A stretch of DNA of 64,000 bases from Mangrovihabitans endophyticus (lineage in GTDB: Bacteria > Actinomycetota > Actinomycetes > Mycobacteriales > Micromonosporaceae), in assembly GCF_014646155.1 (NCBI RefSeq), contig NZ_BMMX01000025.1, positions 17,725-81,724 on the forward strand. The letters run 5' to 3'. This document shows, one piece after another, positions 31,983 through 40,736 of this stretch (positions are counted from its first letter, which is position 1; every line of letters begins with the position of its first letter). Under the pieces are notes generated by a model. It was given only the letters and a program-made list of their open reading frames with translations. It ran no database searches and was not told the DNA's origin. The translations under genes and the position numbers were made by a program.

Positions 31983-33743
31983 CTAGAACGGAATGTCGTC
32001 GTCGGACGAGCCGCCGCGGGATCCGACCACCGCGAACGGGTCGGCGCCCTGCACAATGGACCGCATCGTGCCGGACGGCGGCGGACCGGACTCGGACTTG
32101 CGAGTGGCCCACGCCGGGAACGGGAACTCCACGCACAACGGCACCGGAATGTCCGGCTGGTTGACGAACATCGTGCCCGGCCGGGCGAGCAACGCGCGCT
32201 GACGCATGGCCGGTGGCAGGAACCCGTACTCCGGGCGGGAGGCCTCCGCCGGGTCCAGCCGACCGACCACCCGGACGGCCGAGTTGGTCACGATCCGGCG
32301 TTCCACCTCCGAGGCGGTCTGCTGGGCACCGATCAGGATCACCCCGAGCGACCGGCCCCGCTCCGCGATGTCCAGCAGCACCTCCTTGATCGGCGAGGAC
32401 CCCTCCCGCGGCGCGTACTTGTTCAGCTCGTCCAGCACCACGAACAGCAACGGCCGGGATGTGCCGGTCTTCTCCTTGTCCTCGAACTCCGACTTGAGCG
32501 TCACGCCGACCACGAACCGCTGCGCGCGGTCCGGCAGGTTGTGCAGGTCGACCACGGTCACCTGGGCGCTCTCCGCGGTCTTGATCTGGTGCGGGCGGCG
32601 CTGCGCGAGATCGCCGCGGATCAGCCGGGACAGGTCCCGCTTGCTGCTGATCAGGCGGCGGGCGAACGCGTTCACCGTGCCCATGCTGACCGCGCTGCCG
32701 GCCCAGGTGGTCCGGGTCTCGTCGTCGGTGAGGCGGTCCACCACGTGATCCACCAGATCCTCGTATGACCCCAACCGCACCCCGTCGAGGCTGATCCCGC
32801 CCTCCGCGGGCACCGCATAGCGAGCCAGGTGAGCCGCTACCGAGTGCACCACCATGGTGTATTGCTGCCGCTCGTCGTCGGCGTCCGCGAACACGTACGG
32901 CAAGAGGCGTTTCTCGCAGAACTCCGCGAGCGTCCAGTAGAAGCTGTCCACACCGGTGAGCCGGCTTGCCACATCCGGCGCCCCGGAGGAGTCACCGGCC
33001 CGCGGCGGCGCGTAGACCCGCACATCGGGGAAGGCCGTCGCGTCCAGCTCCAATTGCTTGTACGCCGCGACGGTGCGCTCATCCAACTTGGTGTTCGGGT
33101 GGTCGAGGAACAGCAGATCCTCACCCTTCACGTTGAAGATCAACGCGCGGGCGTTCGCGCCGTCGGCGCCTAGCTGGCCGGAGCGGAACACCGAGAACAG
33201 CAGGAACGTCGCGAAGCTCGTCTTGGTAGCCACGCCGGAAATGCCGGAGATGGACACGTGGGCACCCCGGGTGCCGTCCAGGAAGTCCGCGTTGAGGAAC
33301 ACCGGCACGCCGTCCCGCCCGGTCCCCATCGGCACCCGGCGCTCCATCCGGTCGAAGTGCAGCGCGGCGGCTCGGGCCTCGCCGGACGCCCGGCTCACCA
33401 CCGCGCCCGGGGCGGGCGGGACATAGAGCTCCGGGTCGACACGGGTGGTGGTGACCTCGGCAGCCTCCTGCACCTGGGCGGGCAGCGTGCCGTCGGCGAT
33501 GGCGAACACGTCCGAATCGAACTGCGCACCCTCGTGCCGGGCACGCACCTGGGTGACCACGCCGGCGATCGTCACCGGCTCCCGGTCCGGGAGCTCACGC
33601 TTGGTCACCACGACGTCGTCGAGCTGCAGGTAGCTGCCCGGCGCAACGGCCGTCCAGAACTGCAGCGGCGTGGCGTCGGCGGTGCCGAGCACGCGGCCGA
33701 CCTGCTCGCCTGCGGGGGAAGATTCGTCAGACACGCCGATCAT
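31983..33743 (-). CDS. herA: HerA-type DNA translocase ATPase
   Basis: A 586-aa HerA/FtsK-superfamily ATPase. The N-terminal HAS-barrel-like part (about 1-110) contains VTIAGVVTQVRARHEG. The P-loop region reads SGISGVATKTSF near residue 170, which lacks the common GSGK form. Walker B is VVLDELNKYAP near 440, followed by a sensor region GVILIGAQQTASEVE. HerA hexamers pump DNA through to NurA during end resection. ATG 33743 is used; it has no clear ribosome site, and GTG 33734 is possible. It heads the operon. Confidence 0.85.
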   Translation of the reverse strand: MIGVSDESSPAGEQVGRVLGTADATPLQFWTAVAPGSYLQLDDVVVTKRELPDREPVTIAGVVTQVRARHEGAQFDSDVFAIADGTLPAQVQEAAEVTTTRVDPELYVPPAPGAVVSRASGEARAAALHFDRMERRVPMGTGRDGVPVFLNADFLDGTRGAHVSISGISGVATKTSFATFLLFSVFRSGQLGADGANARALIFNVKGEDLLFLDHPNTKLDERTVAAYKQLELDATAFPDVRVYAPPRAGDSSGAPDVASRLTGVDSFYWTLAEFCEKRLLPYVFADADDERQQYTMVVHSVAAHLARYAVPAEGGISLDGVRLGSYEDLVDHVVDRLTDDETRTTWAGSAVSMGTVNAFARRLISSKRDLSRLIRGDLAQRRPHQIKTAESAQVTVVDLHNLPDRAQRFVVGVTLKSEFEDKEKTGTSRPLLFVVLDELNKYAPREGSSPIKEVLLDIAERGRSLGVILIGAQQTASEVERRIVTNSAVRVVGRLDPAEASRPEYGFLPPAMRQRALLARPGTMFVNQPDIPVPLCVEFPFPAWATRKSESGPPPSGTMRSIVQGADPFAVVGSRGGSSDDDIPF

Positions 33744-33793
33744 GTTGCACCAGGTGTACGACAAGAGGCGGACGGCACGTCGGTTGGCACGCG

Positions 33794-33834
33794 TTTTCCA
33801 CAACTTCTAGTGGCCATCCACAGACTCATCCACA
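33794..33834. promoter_or_regulatory. Cluster of three DnaA-box-like 9-mers upstream of herA
   Basis: TTTTCCACA (33794), CCATCCACA (33814) and TCATCCACA (33826) each differ from TTATCCACA or TTGTCCACA by one or two bases, all in the same direction within 41 bp. They lie between herA and the pyrimidine-reductase-like gene. They could bind DnaA, or be chance. Confidence 0.3.
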
Positions 33835-33863
33835 AGAACTTGATCAGCGGACGTCGGCGACCT

Positions 33864-34658
33864 TCACGGCAGTCGCCGTGCGTACCGGAGAAAGAGCATG
33901 TCCTCCTCGGCCAGCACGTGCCGCAGCGCCATCCGCCGCGCCACCCCGGACGGCCCGGACGCGATCCGCCCCGCGGAACCGCCCGCCAGCAGCGGCGACA
34001 CCGTCAAACACAGCTCGTCCACCAGGTCCGCCACGAGGAGCGCACCGAACAGACGCGGGCCGCCCTCGCACAGCACCTGGGTAGCGCCGCGCTCGCGCAG
34101 CAGTCGCACCGCAGCGGCGAGGTCCACCGATTCGTCACCCACGGTCACCACCTCGGCCACCTTCTCCAGAGCCGTACGCCGCGACGACGGACCGCGGTCA
34201 CCACCATGCCGGTGGGTCAGAATCACCGGCCGGACCGGCGCGTCCGCAAAAATCGCCTGGGCCGGATCGAGGTCCAGCGACCCGGACACGACCACCATGA
34301 GCGGGAACTCGGACAGCCCGTGATCGCGCCGCCACGCACGGCATTCCGGATCCGGACGGAGGGCGTCATACTGCTCCGCGCGTACCGTCCCGGCGGCCAC
34401 CACGAGCGCGTCGCACACCATCCGCAGCGTGTCGAAGATCCGCTTGTCGCCGGGTCCGGCCAGTCCCCCGGAAACCCCGTCCACGGACACCGCACCGTCG
34501 AGGCTGGCGATGAAGTTCATCCGGAGCACGGGACCGTCGCCGCGCGGATAACAGGCCGCGACGTCGCCGACCGCCGGATCGGCCGGAGCGGTCGCGCCGG
34601 CGATCCCGGCGGGGCCCGTCACGGCCTCGGCGGGCGGCCAGATCTTGACGAGGCTCAC
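33864..34658 (-). CDS. RibD C-terminal-domain (pyrimidine reductase-like) protein
   Basis: A 264-aa dihydrofolate-reductase-fold protein of the RibD_C family. RMNFIASLDGAVSVDG near residue 46 and VVAAGTVRAEQYDAL near 87 are the NADPH and substrate regions; TQVLCEGGPRLFGALL is the late signature. RibD_C enzymes reduce the ribosyl side chain in riboflavin synthesis, but stand-alone actinobacterial copies away from rib genes often have other or unknown roles. It begins 7 bp after the tiny Cys-rich gene. Confidence 0.85.
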   Translation of the reverse strand: MSLVKIWPPAEAVTGPAGIAGATAPADPAVGDVAACYPRGDGPVLRMNFIASLDGAVSVDGVSGGLAGPGDKRIFDTLRMVCDALVVAAGTVRAEQYDALRPDPECRAWRRDHGLSEFPLMVVVSGSLDLDPAQAIFADAPVRPVILTHRHGGDRGPSSRRTALEKVAEVVTVGDESVDLAAAVRLLRERGATQVLCEGGPRLFGALLVADLVDELCLTVSPLLAGGSAGRIASGPSGVARRMALRHVLAEEDMLFLRYARRLP

Positions 34659-34665
34659 CGGCGCT

Positions 34666-34785
34666 TCACGGTCCTGGCGGGCCGGTGACCGGCGGCCGTG
34701 GCTCCGGCGGGCGGTGCTGGCAATCGCACCACGAACCGCCTCGGCAGTCGTCGTGGCGGCGTTCGCGACAGGCGCGGCAAATCAT
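34666..34785 (-). CDS. Tiny Cys/His-rich protein upstream of the pyrimidine-reductase-like gene
   Basis: A 39-aa protein whose N-terminal part is MICRACRERRHDDC, GGSWCDCQH. Two CxxC/CxC pairs and two His could form one or two zinc sites. Short proteins with this MICRxC...CRGGxWCDCQH pattern occur in other actinobacteria, to my recollection, without known function. A longer frame from 34878 exists, but only this part looks conserved. Seven bases separate it from the next gene, suggesting translational coupling. Confidence 0.55.
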   Translation of the reverse strand: MICRACRERRHDDCRGGSWCDCQHRPPEPRPPVTGPPGP

Positions 34786-35157
34786 GTCCGCAGCGTATGC
34801 CGTGTCGCGCCGGAACGTCGGCCGCTGACGCCAGACACCGGGAATACCGGCCGTCACGCACGGCTGCCACGGCTCCACGGCCGTAGCCGGCGGCCGTCAT
34901 CGGGGCGTCCAGAGGCATCTCAGCCACGCCCGACCCCCGATGTGCGGAGCGCTTGCCGCCACCCGCCATCCTGGGACCGGTGCCGGTGAACGCCGCCGGC
35001 ACCGCCACACGTTTCCACAAACAAGAACATCACGAGTGATCAACGGAACACACGGCAACGCCGCCGGTGGCGCGGCGACGTACGAGACAGATCCGCGCCG
35101 ACAGACGATAATGCCAGCGAAGTCGCTGCCCACGGGTAGCGTGCCGGGAGGAGCGCC
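34786..35157. other. Divergent intergenic region between the Cys-rich gene and the LacI regulator
   Basis: No gene is convincing here. It holds GCCGTAGCCGGCGGCCGTCAT at 34880-34900, close to a sequence at 21412-21432. ATCACGAGTGAT (35029-35040; 5-bp arms) could be an operator, and a less GC-rich patch around 35010-35050 is where the LacI promoter may be. Confidence 0.5.
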
Positions 35158-36177
35158 ATGAGCAGACAGCCGTTGCGGTCGCCAGGCCGCCCAACGCTGG
35201 ACGCTGTGGCTGCCCGCGCCGGCGTGGGACGGGGCACAGCGTCCCGCGTGCTGAACGGATCGTCGCAGGTCAGCCCGCAAGCCAGGGCCGCGGTCGAGGC
35301 CGCGATCGTGGAGTTGGGCTACGTGCCCAACCGGGCGGCACGCTCCTTGGTCACCCAGCGCACCGACTCCGTCGCGCTGATCGTGTCGGAGTCGCAGGAG
35401 CGCGTCTTCGGCGAGCCGTTCTTCGCGGGCGTGCTGCGCGGCATCAACTCCGCGCTCATCGAGACACCGCTGCAGCTCTGGCTCGCCATGGCCGCCTCAC
35501 CGGAGCAACGGGAAAGGGTCGAGCACCACCTCACCGACCAGCATGTGGACGGCGTGATGCTGCTCTCTCTGCACGACGACGATCCACTGCCCGGCATGCT
35601 GCGCCGCCGCCGCATGCCGTTCGTGCTGGGCGGCCGGCCGGTGCGGCTGGAGCCGGACGACGCCTTCGTCGACGTGGACAACGTCGCCGGGGCCTGCCAG
35701 GCGGTGGAATACCTGTTGGGGCAGGGCCGCCGCCGGATCGCCACGGTCGCCGGGCCGCAGGACATGGAGGTCGGCCGGGCGCGGCTCGCCGGCTATCGGT
35801 CGGCGGTCGCGGAGCACGACCTGGATCTGGTGGCGTACGGCGACTTCAGCGAGGCCGGCGGCAGCGCGGCGATGCGGTCCCTGCTGGACCGGGCACCGGA
35901 CCTGGACGCGGTGTTCGCCGCGTCCGACCTGATGGCCAGCGGCGCGTTGCGGGTGCTGCGGGAGACCGGCCGCCGGGTGCCGCGGGACGTGGCGCTGGTC
36001 GGCTTCGAGGACGCCGCCGTGGCGCGGCAGACCGATCCGCCGCTGACCACCGTTTACCAGCCGGTCGAGGAGATGGGCCGCCGGATGGCGCAGTTGCTGA
36101 TCGCCCGGATCGCGGGCGAGGACGGCGATTCGCACGTTTTGCTGGACACCCATCTGGTCCGTCGAACGTCCGCCTGA
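35158..36177 (+). CDS. LacI-family repressor resembling CebR
   Basis: A 339-aa regulator. The N-terminal LacI helix-turn-helix (PTLDAVAARAGVGRGTASRV, then NGSSQVSP) and hinge helix (YVPNRAARSLVTQRTD) are followed by a periplasmic-binding-protein-like core. AGPQDMEVGRARLAGYRSA, AVFAASDLMASGALRVL and QPVEEMGRRMA match, from memory, the cellobiose repressor CebR. The ATG follows GGGAGGAGC. No cebEFG transporter is in the window, but a CebR box lies before the cellulase at 3.1-4.2 kb. Ligand identity is inference. Confidence 0.88.
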   Translation: MSRQPLRSPGRPTLDAVAARAGVGRGTASRVLNGSSQVSPQARAAVEAAIVELGYVPNRAARSLVTQRTDSVALIVSESQERVFGEPFFAGVLRGINSALIETPLQLWLAMAASPEQRERVEHHLTDQHVDGVMLLSLHDDDPLPGMLRRRRMPFVLGGRPVRLEPDDAFVDVDNVAGACQAVEYLLGQGRRRIATVAGPQDMEVGRARLAGYRSAVAEHDLDLVAYGDFSEAGGSAAMRSLLDRAPDLDAVFAASDLMASGALRVLRETGRRVPRDVALVGFEDAAVARQTDPPLTTVYQPVEEMGRRMAQLLIARIAGEDGDSHVLLDTHLVRRTSA

Positions 36178-36377
36178 TTCCGCATAGGCTCGCTGAAGCG
36201 TGCCGGGCAGGCGCGGAATCCCCGGCACCAAACGGGCCATGCCGGGCGAGTCATCGAGGCCGAGCGCGGCTTAGCGGTCGGGACATGCCGCCGCAACCGG
36301 TGCGAAACGCCGTGTTGGCACGCTGGATGCCGCACGGACGGCCGTGCTGTGCCGTCGTGCCAGACGGGAGGAGTTGC

Positions 36378-37118
36378 ATGTTGCTGCGGGTACGCGTCAC
36401 TCTGCCGGACCGGCCGGGCGCGCTCGGGCAGGTGGCGCGCACGCTGGGCGTCGCCGGTGCCGACATCGTCCAGGTCGTCGTGCTGGAGCGGCTCGGCGGC
36501 CGGGCCGTCGACGACTTCACCGTGGTCTGGCCGGGCGCCTCCCGTGTGGAACGCCTCCTCGCCGGGCTCGCCGCCATTCCGGGTGTGCAGGTCGACGGCA
36601 TCTGGAAGGCCATCGGCGCGCCGGTGTCCGGCGGCCACGACGCCGAGTTGCTGGCGCAGGTGGCCGCGAACCCGGCGGATGGCCTGGCGACGCTTGTCGA
36701 CGCCGTGCCGGGGCTGCTGGCTGCGGACTGGGCCGCCGCTGCGGTCGTCCCGCCGGACTGGGCGGCACGCTCCGGCGCGCCACGCCCGCCATCCGCCGAG
36801 CCGACCCTTCCGGTGGGCAGCGAGCCCACCGCGGCGTACGCGAGTTGGCGCGCGCCGTCTCCGCTGCACCTGCCGGAGGTCACTCCGCTGCGTGCCCGAC
36901 CGTTGATCGGCGCCGACGGCACACGGTATGCGGTGGCCCCGTTCGGCCGGGCCGGCCTGGTGCTGGTGGTGGCGCGTGCGGAGGATGCCGAACTGCCCGC
37001 CGCCGCCTTCCACGTCACCGAGGTGGACCGGGTGGCGCAACTGGTCCGGGCCGCCGCCGTCATCCTGGGCGACCGGTTGGATCACGCGGGCACGTCACCG
37101 GTGGCCAACCAGTTGTGA
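36378..37118 (+). CDS. ACT-domain protein
   Basis: A 246-aa protein. Residues 1-75 are an ACT domain (VRVTLPDRPGALGQVARTLG, ADIVQVVVLE), the amino-acid-binding module of regulated enzymes. A Pro/Ala-rich linker follows (about 130-155). The C-terminal ~90 residues (YAVAPFGRAGLVLVVARAED, VDRVAQLVRAAA) could be a GAF-like domain. ATG 36378 follows GGGAGGAG. No catalytic domain is recognised. It lies 103 bp before an ACT-GNAT gene whose N-terminus has the same fold. Confidence 0.75.
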   Translation: MLLRVRVTLPDRPGALGQVARTLGVAGADIVQVVVLERLGGRAVDDFTVVWPGASRVERLLAGLAAIPGVQVDGIWKAIGAPVSGGHDAELLAQVAANPADGLATLVDAVPGLLAADWAAAAVVPPDWAARSGAPRPPSAEPTLPVGSEPTAAYASWRAPSPLHLPEVTPLRARPLIGADGTRYAVAPFGRAGLVLVVARAEDAELPAAAFHVTEVDRVAQLVRAAAVILGDRLDHAGTSPVANQL

Positions 37119-37221
37119 CGGACCCCTCATGACCTTTGAGGCGTCGGCAATGCACGGTTAACACCGCCGGGGCACTCTGGAATTCGGTCCCAGAGACTCG
37201 ATCCGAACTAGGGAGTGCCGC

Positions 37222-38265
37222 ATGGCGTTGTGGCGGATCCGGGCCACGGTCGATGACCGGCCGGGTTATCTCTCGGTACTGACCGCCAGCCTGGCGCTGC
37301 GGTCGGTCAACATTCTCGCGGTACAGGTGCACACCACCGAGGCCGGCGCGGTGGACGACTTCCTCGTCGACGCGCCGGACGCGGTCACCGAGGCCGACCT
37401 GCTGGGCGCCATCGCCCGGGGCCGTGGCCGGGACGCGTTCGTCGCCCGCGCCGAGGCCCAGGGCCTGGCCGACCAGCCGACCCGGGCGCTGGCGATGGCG
37501 GGCCGGCTCGTGCACGACCCGGACACGCTGGGCGAGGCGCTGATCGCGCTGCTGGACGCCGCGGAGGTGCGGTGGCGGCCGGAGGGCATCGACACCGTCA
37601 CGTACGGGCTGGCGCCGAACCGGATGATGCTGCCCGACCCGGCCGGCGGGTCGTATGAAGTGTTGCGCCGCGCCCCGGAGTTCACCCCCGCCGAGTACGC
37701 CCGCGCCCAAGCGCTCATCGAGGTGTCCGGCGCGGTGCTGCACCGGCATGTCGAGCACCGGGCGCTGCTGCTGCCCAGCGGCGACGAGCTGCTGCTGCGC
37801 GCGGGTACCCCGCAGGACGCGGAGGCGGTGCGCGGGCTGCACGAGCGCTGCTCCGCCGGGACGCTGACGCGCCGTTATCCGGGACGTGCCGGCATCACCG
37901 CCACGCCCCGCCTGCTGGAACCGGCCGCCGGGCTGACCCTGGTCGCCGAGCGTGACCACGAGGTGGTGGCCCTGGCGACGCTGGTGGTGGAGGGCGATCT
38001 GGGCGAGGTGGCGCTGCTGGTGGAGGACCGCTGGCAGCGGCTCGGCATCGGCACGGCGCTGCTGCGCCGGCTGGTGGCACACGCCGAGCGGACCGGGCTT
38101 GCGGCGCTGACCGCGCACACCGCGACGGACAATGTGGCGATGCTGCGCACGTTGCGCCGGATCGGGCCGGGACGCACCGACCGCGACGGACCGGTGCTCA
38201 GCGTGACCTTCCCGGTGGCGACCCGGTCGGCAACCGCCGACGAGAGCCCGGCCACCTCCGGATAG
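37222..38265 (+). CDS. ACT-GNAT fusion: amino-acid-responsive N-acetyltransferase
   Basis: A 347-aa fusion. Residues 1-~75 form an ACT domain (RATVDDRPGYLSVLTASLAL). A middle region (about 80-190) links to a GNAT domain at about 195-330, with acetyl-CoA motif A VEDRWQRLGIGTALLRRLV and HTATDNVAMLRTLRRIG. ACT-GNAT protein lysine acetyltransferases controlled by amino acids have been described in Micromonospora and related genera; this protein has that architecture. Its substrates are unknown. AGGGAG precedes the ATG. Confidence 0.85.
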   Translation: MALWRIRATVDDRPGYLSVLTASLALRSVNILAVQVHTTEAGAVDDFLVDAPDAVTEADLLGAIARGRGRDAFVARAEAQGLADQPTRALAMAGRLVHDPDTLGEALIALLDAAEVRWRPEGIDTVTYGLAPNRMMLPDPAGGSYEVLRRAPEFTPAEYARAQALIEVSGAVLHRHVEHRALLLPSGDELLLRAGTPQDAEAVRGLHERCSAGTLTRRYPGRAGITATPRLLEPAAGLTLVAERDHEVVALATLVVEGDLGEVALLVEDRWQRLGIGTALLRRLVAHAERTGLAALTAHTATDNVAMLRTLRRIGPGRTDRDGPVLSVTFPVATRSATADESPATSG

Positions 38266-38275
38266 CCGACGGCCG

Positions 38276-38485
38276 TCAGGACCGCCGGGTGCCGTGCTCC
38301 ACACAGGTGGCGGTCCACCCGGCCGGGATCACCTGCACCTTCATCCGGCGACGGCAGGACGGGCAGTATCGCGGCGGTTCCAGCTCCCGTGCGACCGCGC
38401 AGGCGGCGTGATCGCCCCGCCCGGCGGGCTCGCCGCACCTGTCACACCACAACGCCGCACCGGCATCCGGTGTCGTCATGGTCAC
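38276..38485 (-). CDS. bsaP: Biotin synthase auxiliary protein BsaP
   Basis: A 69-aa protein with four or more conserved cysteines: WCDRCGEPAGRGDHAAC and YCPSCRRRMKVQ, ending TCVEHGTRR. Actinobacterial BsaP sits directly after bioB and supports biotin synthase, probably by maintaining its auxiliary Fe-S cluster. Here it overlaps the bioB stop by ATGA, so both are made together. Size and cysteine pattern fit the family. Confidence 0.85.
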   Translation of the reverse strand: MTMTTPDAGAALWCDRCGEPAGRGDHAACAVARELEPPRYCPSCRRRMKVQVIPAGWTATCVEHGTRRS

Positions 38486-39498
38486 AGCGTCGCCGACAGC
38501 GCCTTGACCGGCATCTTCAGGTCGTCCAGGAGATCCAGGTCCGCCGTCGCCGGTCGACCCAGCGTGGTCAGGTAGTTGCCGACGATCACCGCGTTGATGC
38601 CGCCCAGCAGGCCCTCGCGCGTACCCAGATCGCCGAGGGTGATCTCCCGCCCACCGGCGAACCGCAGGATGGTGCGCGGCATGGCCAACCGGAACGCGGC
38701 GATCGCGCGCAGCGCGTCCTTGCCGTCCACCACCGGGCGGTCACCCAGCGGGGTGCCCGGACGCGGGTTGAGGAAGTTCAGCGGGACCTCGTGCGGGTCC
38801 AGCTCGGCAAGCTGGGCCGCGAACTCGGCGCGCTGCTCGATCGTCTCGCCGAGGCCGAGGATGCCGCCGCAGCAGACCTCCATGCCGGACTCGCGAACCA
38901 TCTTCAGCGTGCTCCAGCGCTCCTCCCAGCTATGCGTGGTCACCACGTTCGGGAAGTAGGACGCGCAGGTTTCCAGGTTGTGGTTGTAGCGGTGCACGCC
39001 CATCTCGACCAGTTCGTCGACCTGCTCCTGAGTGAGCATGCCGAGGCTGGCCGCGACCTGGATGTCGACCGCCTCCTTGATCGCCTTGACGCCGTCGCGC
39101 ATCTGGTCCATCAGGCGGCGGTCCGGGCCGCGCACGGCCGCCACGATGCAGAACTCGGTGGCGCCGGTCGCGGCGGTCTGCTTGGCCGACTCGACAAGTG
39201 CGGGGATGTCCAGCCAGACCGCGCGGACCGGCGAGGTGAACAGGCCGGACTGCGAGCAGAAGTGGCAGTCCTCCGGGCAGCCGCCGGTCTTCAGCGAGAC
39301 GATGCCCTCCACCTCGACCTCGGGACCGCACCAGGCCATCCGGACGTCGTGGGCGAGTTGCAGCAACTCCGGCAGGTGCTCGTCGCCCAGCCGCAGCACG
39401 GCGAGGATCTCCGCCTCGTCCAGGCCGACACCGTCGGTGAGCACCTTGGCGCGGGCCCGGTCGAGGATCGTTGGGGCCTGGTCGAGGATCTCTGGCAT
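38482..39498 (-). CDS. bioB: Biotin synthase BioB
   Basis: A 338-aa radical-SAM enzyme that inserts sulphur into dethiobiotin. The radical-SAM cluster motif CPEDCHFCSQS is near residue 74. Later conserved parts include YNHNLETC, VCCGGILGLGET and NFLNPRPGTPL, plus the arginine in AFRLAMPRTILRFAGGRE. The ATG has no ribosome site but TAGGGT 6 nt upstream. It is divergent from bioFD and co-transcribed with bsaP. Confidence 0.97.
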   Translation of the reverse strand: MPEILDQAPTILDRARAKVLTDGVGLDEAEILAVLRLGDEHLPELLQLAHDVRMAWCGPEVEVEGIVSLKTGGCPEDCHFCSQSGLFTSPVRAVWLDIPALVESAKQTAATGATEFCIVAAVRGPDRRLMDQMRDGVKAIKEAVDIQVAASLGMLTQEQVDELVEMGVHRYNHNLETCASYFPNVVTTHSWEERWSTLKMVRESGMEVCCGGILGLGETIEQRAEFAAQLAELDPHEVPLNFLNPRPGTPLGDRPVVDGKDALRAIAAFRLAMPRTILRFAGGREITLGDLGTREGLLGGINAVIVGNYLTTLGRPATADLDLLDDLKMPVKALSATL

Positions 39499-39504
39499 GC
39501 CCGT

Positions 39505-39510
39505 ACCCTA
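39505..39510 (-). promoter_or_regulatory. Candidate -10 hexamer TAGGGT, leaderless bioB
   Basis: TAGGGT on the minus strand, 6 nt before the bioB ATG at 39498, without a Shine-Dalgarno sequence. It lies in the short bioB-bioF divergent region. Confidence 0.5.
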
Positions 39511-39599
39511 CAAGGGTCCCGTGGGCGCGGGGACTGTCGGATCGCAGTGATAGTTTCCCCACCCGGAACACGCGAGGGCGGCGAGATGACGGGATCGTG

Positions 39600-40736
39600 G
39601 TGGCGAGCTGGTTGACGGCGCTGGAGCGCCTGGCCCACGCACGGGAGAAGGCGGGCCTGACCCGCGCGCTGCGTCCCCGGTCGGCCGATGACCCGGTGGT
39701 GGATCTGGCCGGCAACGACTATCTCGGCCTGGCCGTCCACCCCGCCGTCGTCGCGTCCGCCGGCCGGGCCCTTGTCGCGTACGGGCTGGGCGCCACCGGC
39801 TCCCGGCTGGTGCGCGGCTCCACCGATGCCCACGCGGGGCTGGAGCGTGACCTGGCGGACTGGCTGGGCACCGAGTCCGCGCTGGTGTTCTCCTCCGGCT
39901 ACCTGGCGAACCTGGGCGCGGTCCGGGCGCTGGCGCAGTACGGCACGTTGGTGGTGTCGGACCGCTACAACCACGCCTCGCTGATCGACGGGTGCCGCAC
40001 CAGCGGCACCGAGGTCGTGGTCGCGCCGCACGCCGACCCGGTCGGCGTGGCGGAGATCCTGGATGGTCATCCCGGCCGCCCGGCGGTGGTGGTCACCGAG
40101 TCGATCTTCTCGGTGGACGGCGACTTGGCGCCGCTGGCCGCGCTGCACGAGGTCACCACGGCACGCGGCGCCCTGCTCCTGGTCGACGACGCGCACGCGG
40201 TGGGCATCCTGGGTCCGCAGGGCGCCGGCGGGGTCGCGGCTGCGGGCCTGGCCGGTGCGCCGGACGTGGTGGTGACCGCCACCATGTCCAAGTCGCTGGG
40301 CGGCGCGGGCGGTGTGGTCGCCGGTCCGCAGCAACTGGTCCGGCATCTGGTGGACACCGGCCGCACGTTCATCTACGACACCGCGCTGCCGCCCGCCGTG
40401 GCCGCCGGGGTGCACGAGGCCCTCCGGGTGGCGCGCGCCGCCGACGACCGGCGCGCGCTGCTGCGGTCGCGGGCCGCGCTGACCATGAGCCGGTTGTCCG
40501 CCGCCGGGCTGCGCGTCTCCGACCCGGCCGCGGCCGTGCTGTCGGTCTGGGCGCCCGGTCCGGAGGCCGCGCTGACATGGGCGGCGGACTGCCGCGATCG
40601 CGGCGTGGCGGTGGGATGTTTCCGGCCGCCGTCCACTCCGGACGGGTCGTCGCGGCTGCGGCTGACCCTGAACGCGGGGGTGTCCGCGGAGGATTTCGAG
40701 CGGGCCCTGGACGTGATCGTGGAGTGCGCACCGTGA
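39600..40736 (+). CDS. bioF: 8-amino-7-oxononanoate synthase BioF
   Basis: A PLP enzyme of about 378 aa that condenses pimeloyl-ACP/CoA with alanine. Features are DLAGNDYLGLAVHP, GATGSRLVRGST, DDAHAVGILG and the PLP lysine in TATMSKSLGG. The start is uncertain: GTG at 39597 or 39600 are both plausible, and the frame is open to 39471. It shares GTGA with bioD. No bioA gene for the next step is present in the window. Confidence 0.93.
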   Translation: MASWLTALERLAHAREKAGLTRALRPRSADDPVVDLAGNDYLGLAVHPAVVASAGRALVAYGLGATGSRLVRGSTDAHAGLERDLADWLGTESALVFSSGYLANLGAVRALAQYGTLVVSDRYNHASLIDGCRTSGTEVVVAPHADPVGVAEILDGHPGRPAVVVTESIFSVDGDLAPLAALHEVTTARGALLLVDDAHAVGILGPQGAGGVAAAGLAGAPDVVVTATMSKSLGGAGGVVAGPQQLVRHLVDTGRTFIYDTALPPAVAAGVHEALRVARAADDRRALLRSRAALTMSRLSAAGLRVSDPAAAVLSVWAPGPEAALTWAADCRDRGVAVGCFRPPSTPDGSSRLRLTLNAGVSAEDFERALDVIVECAP

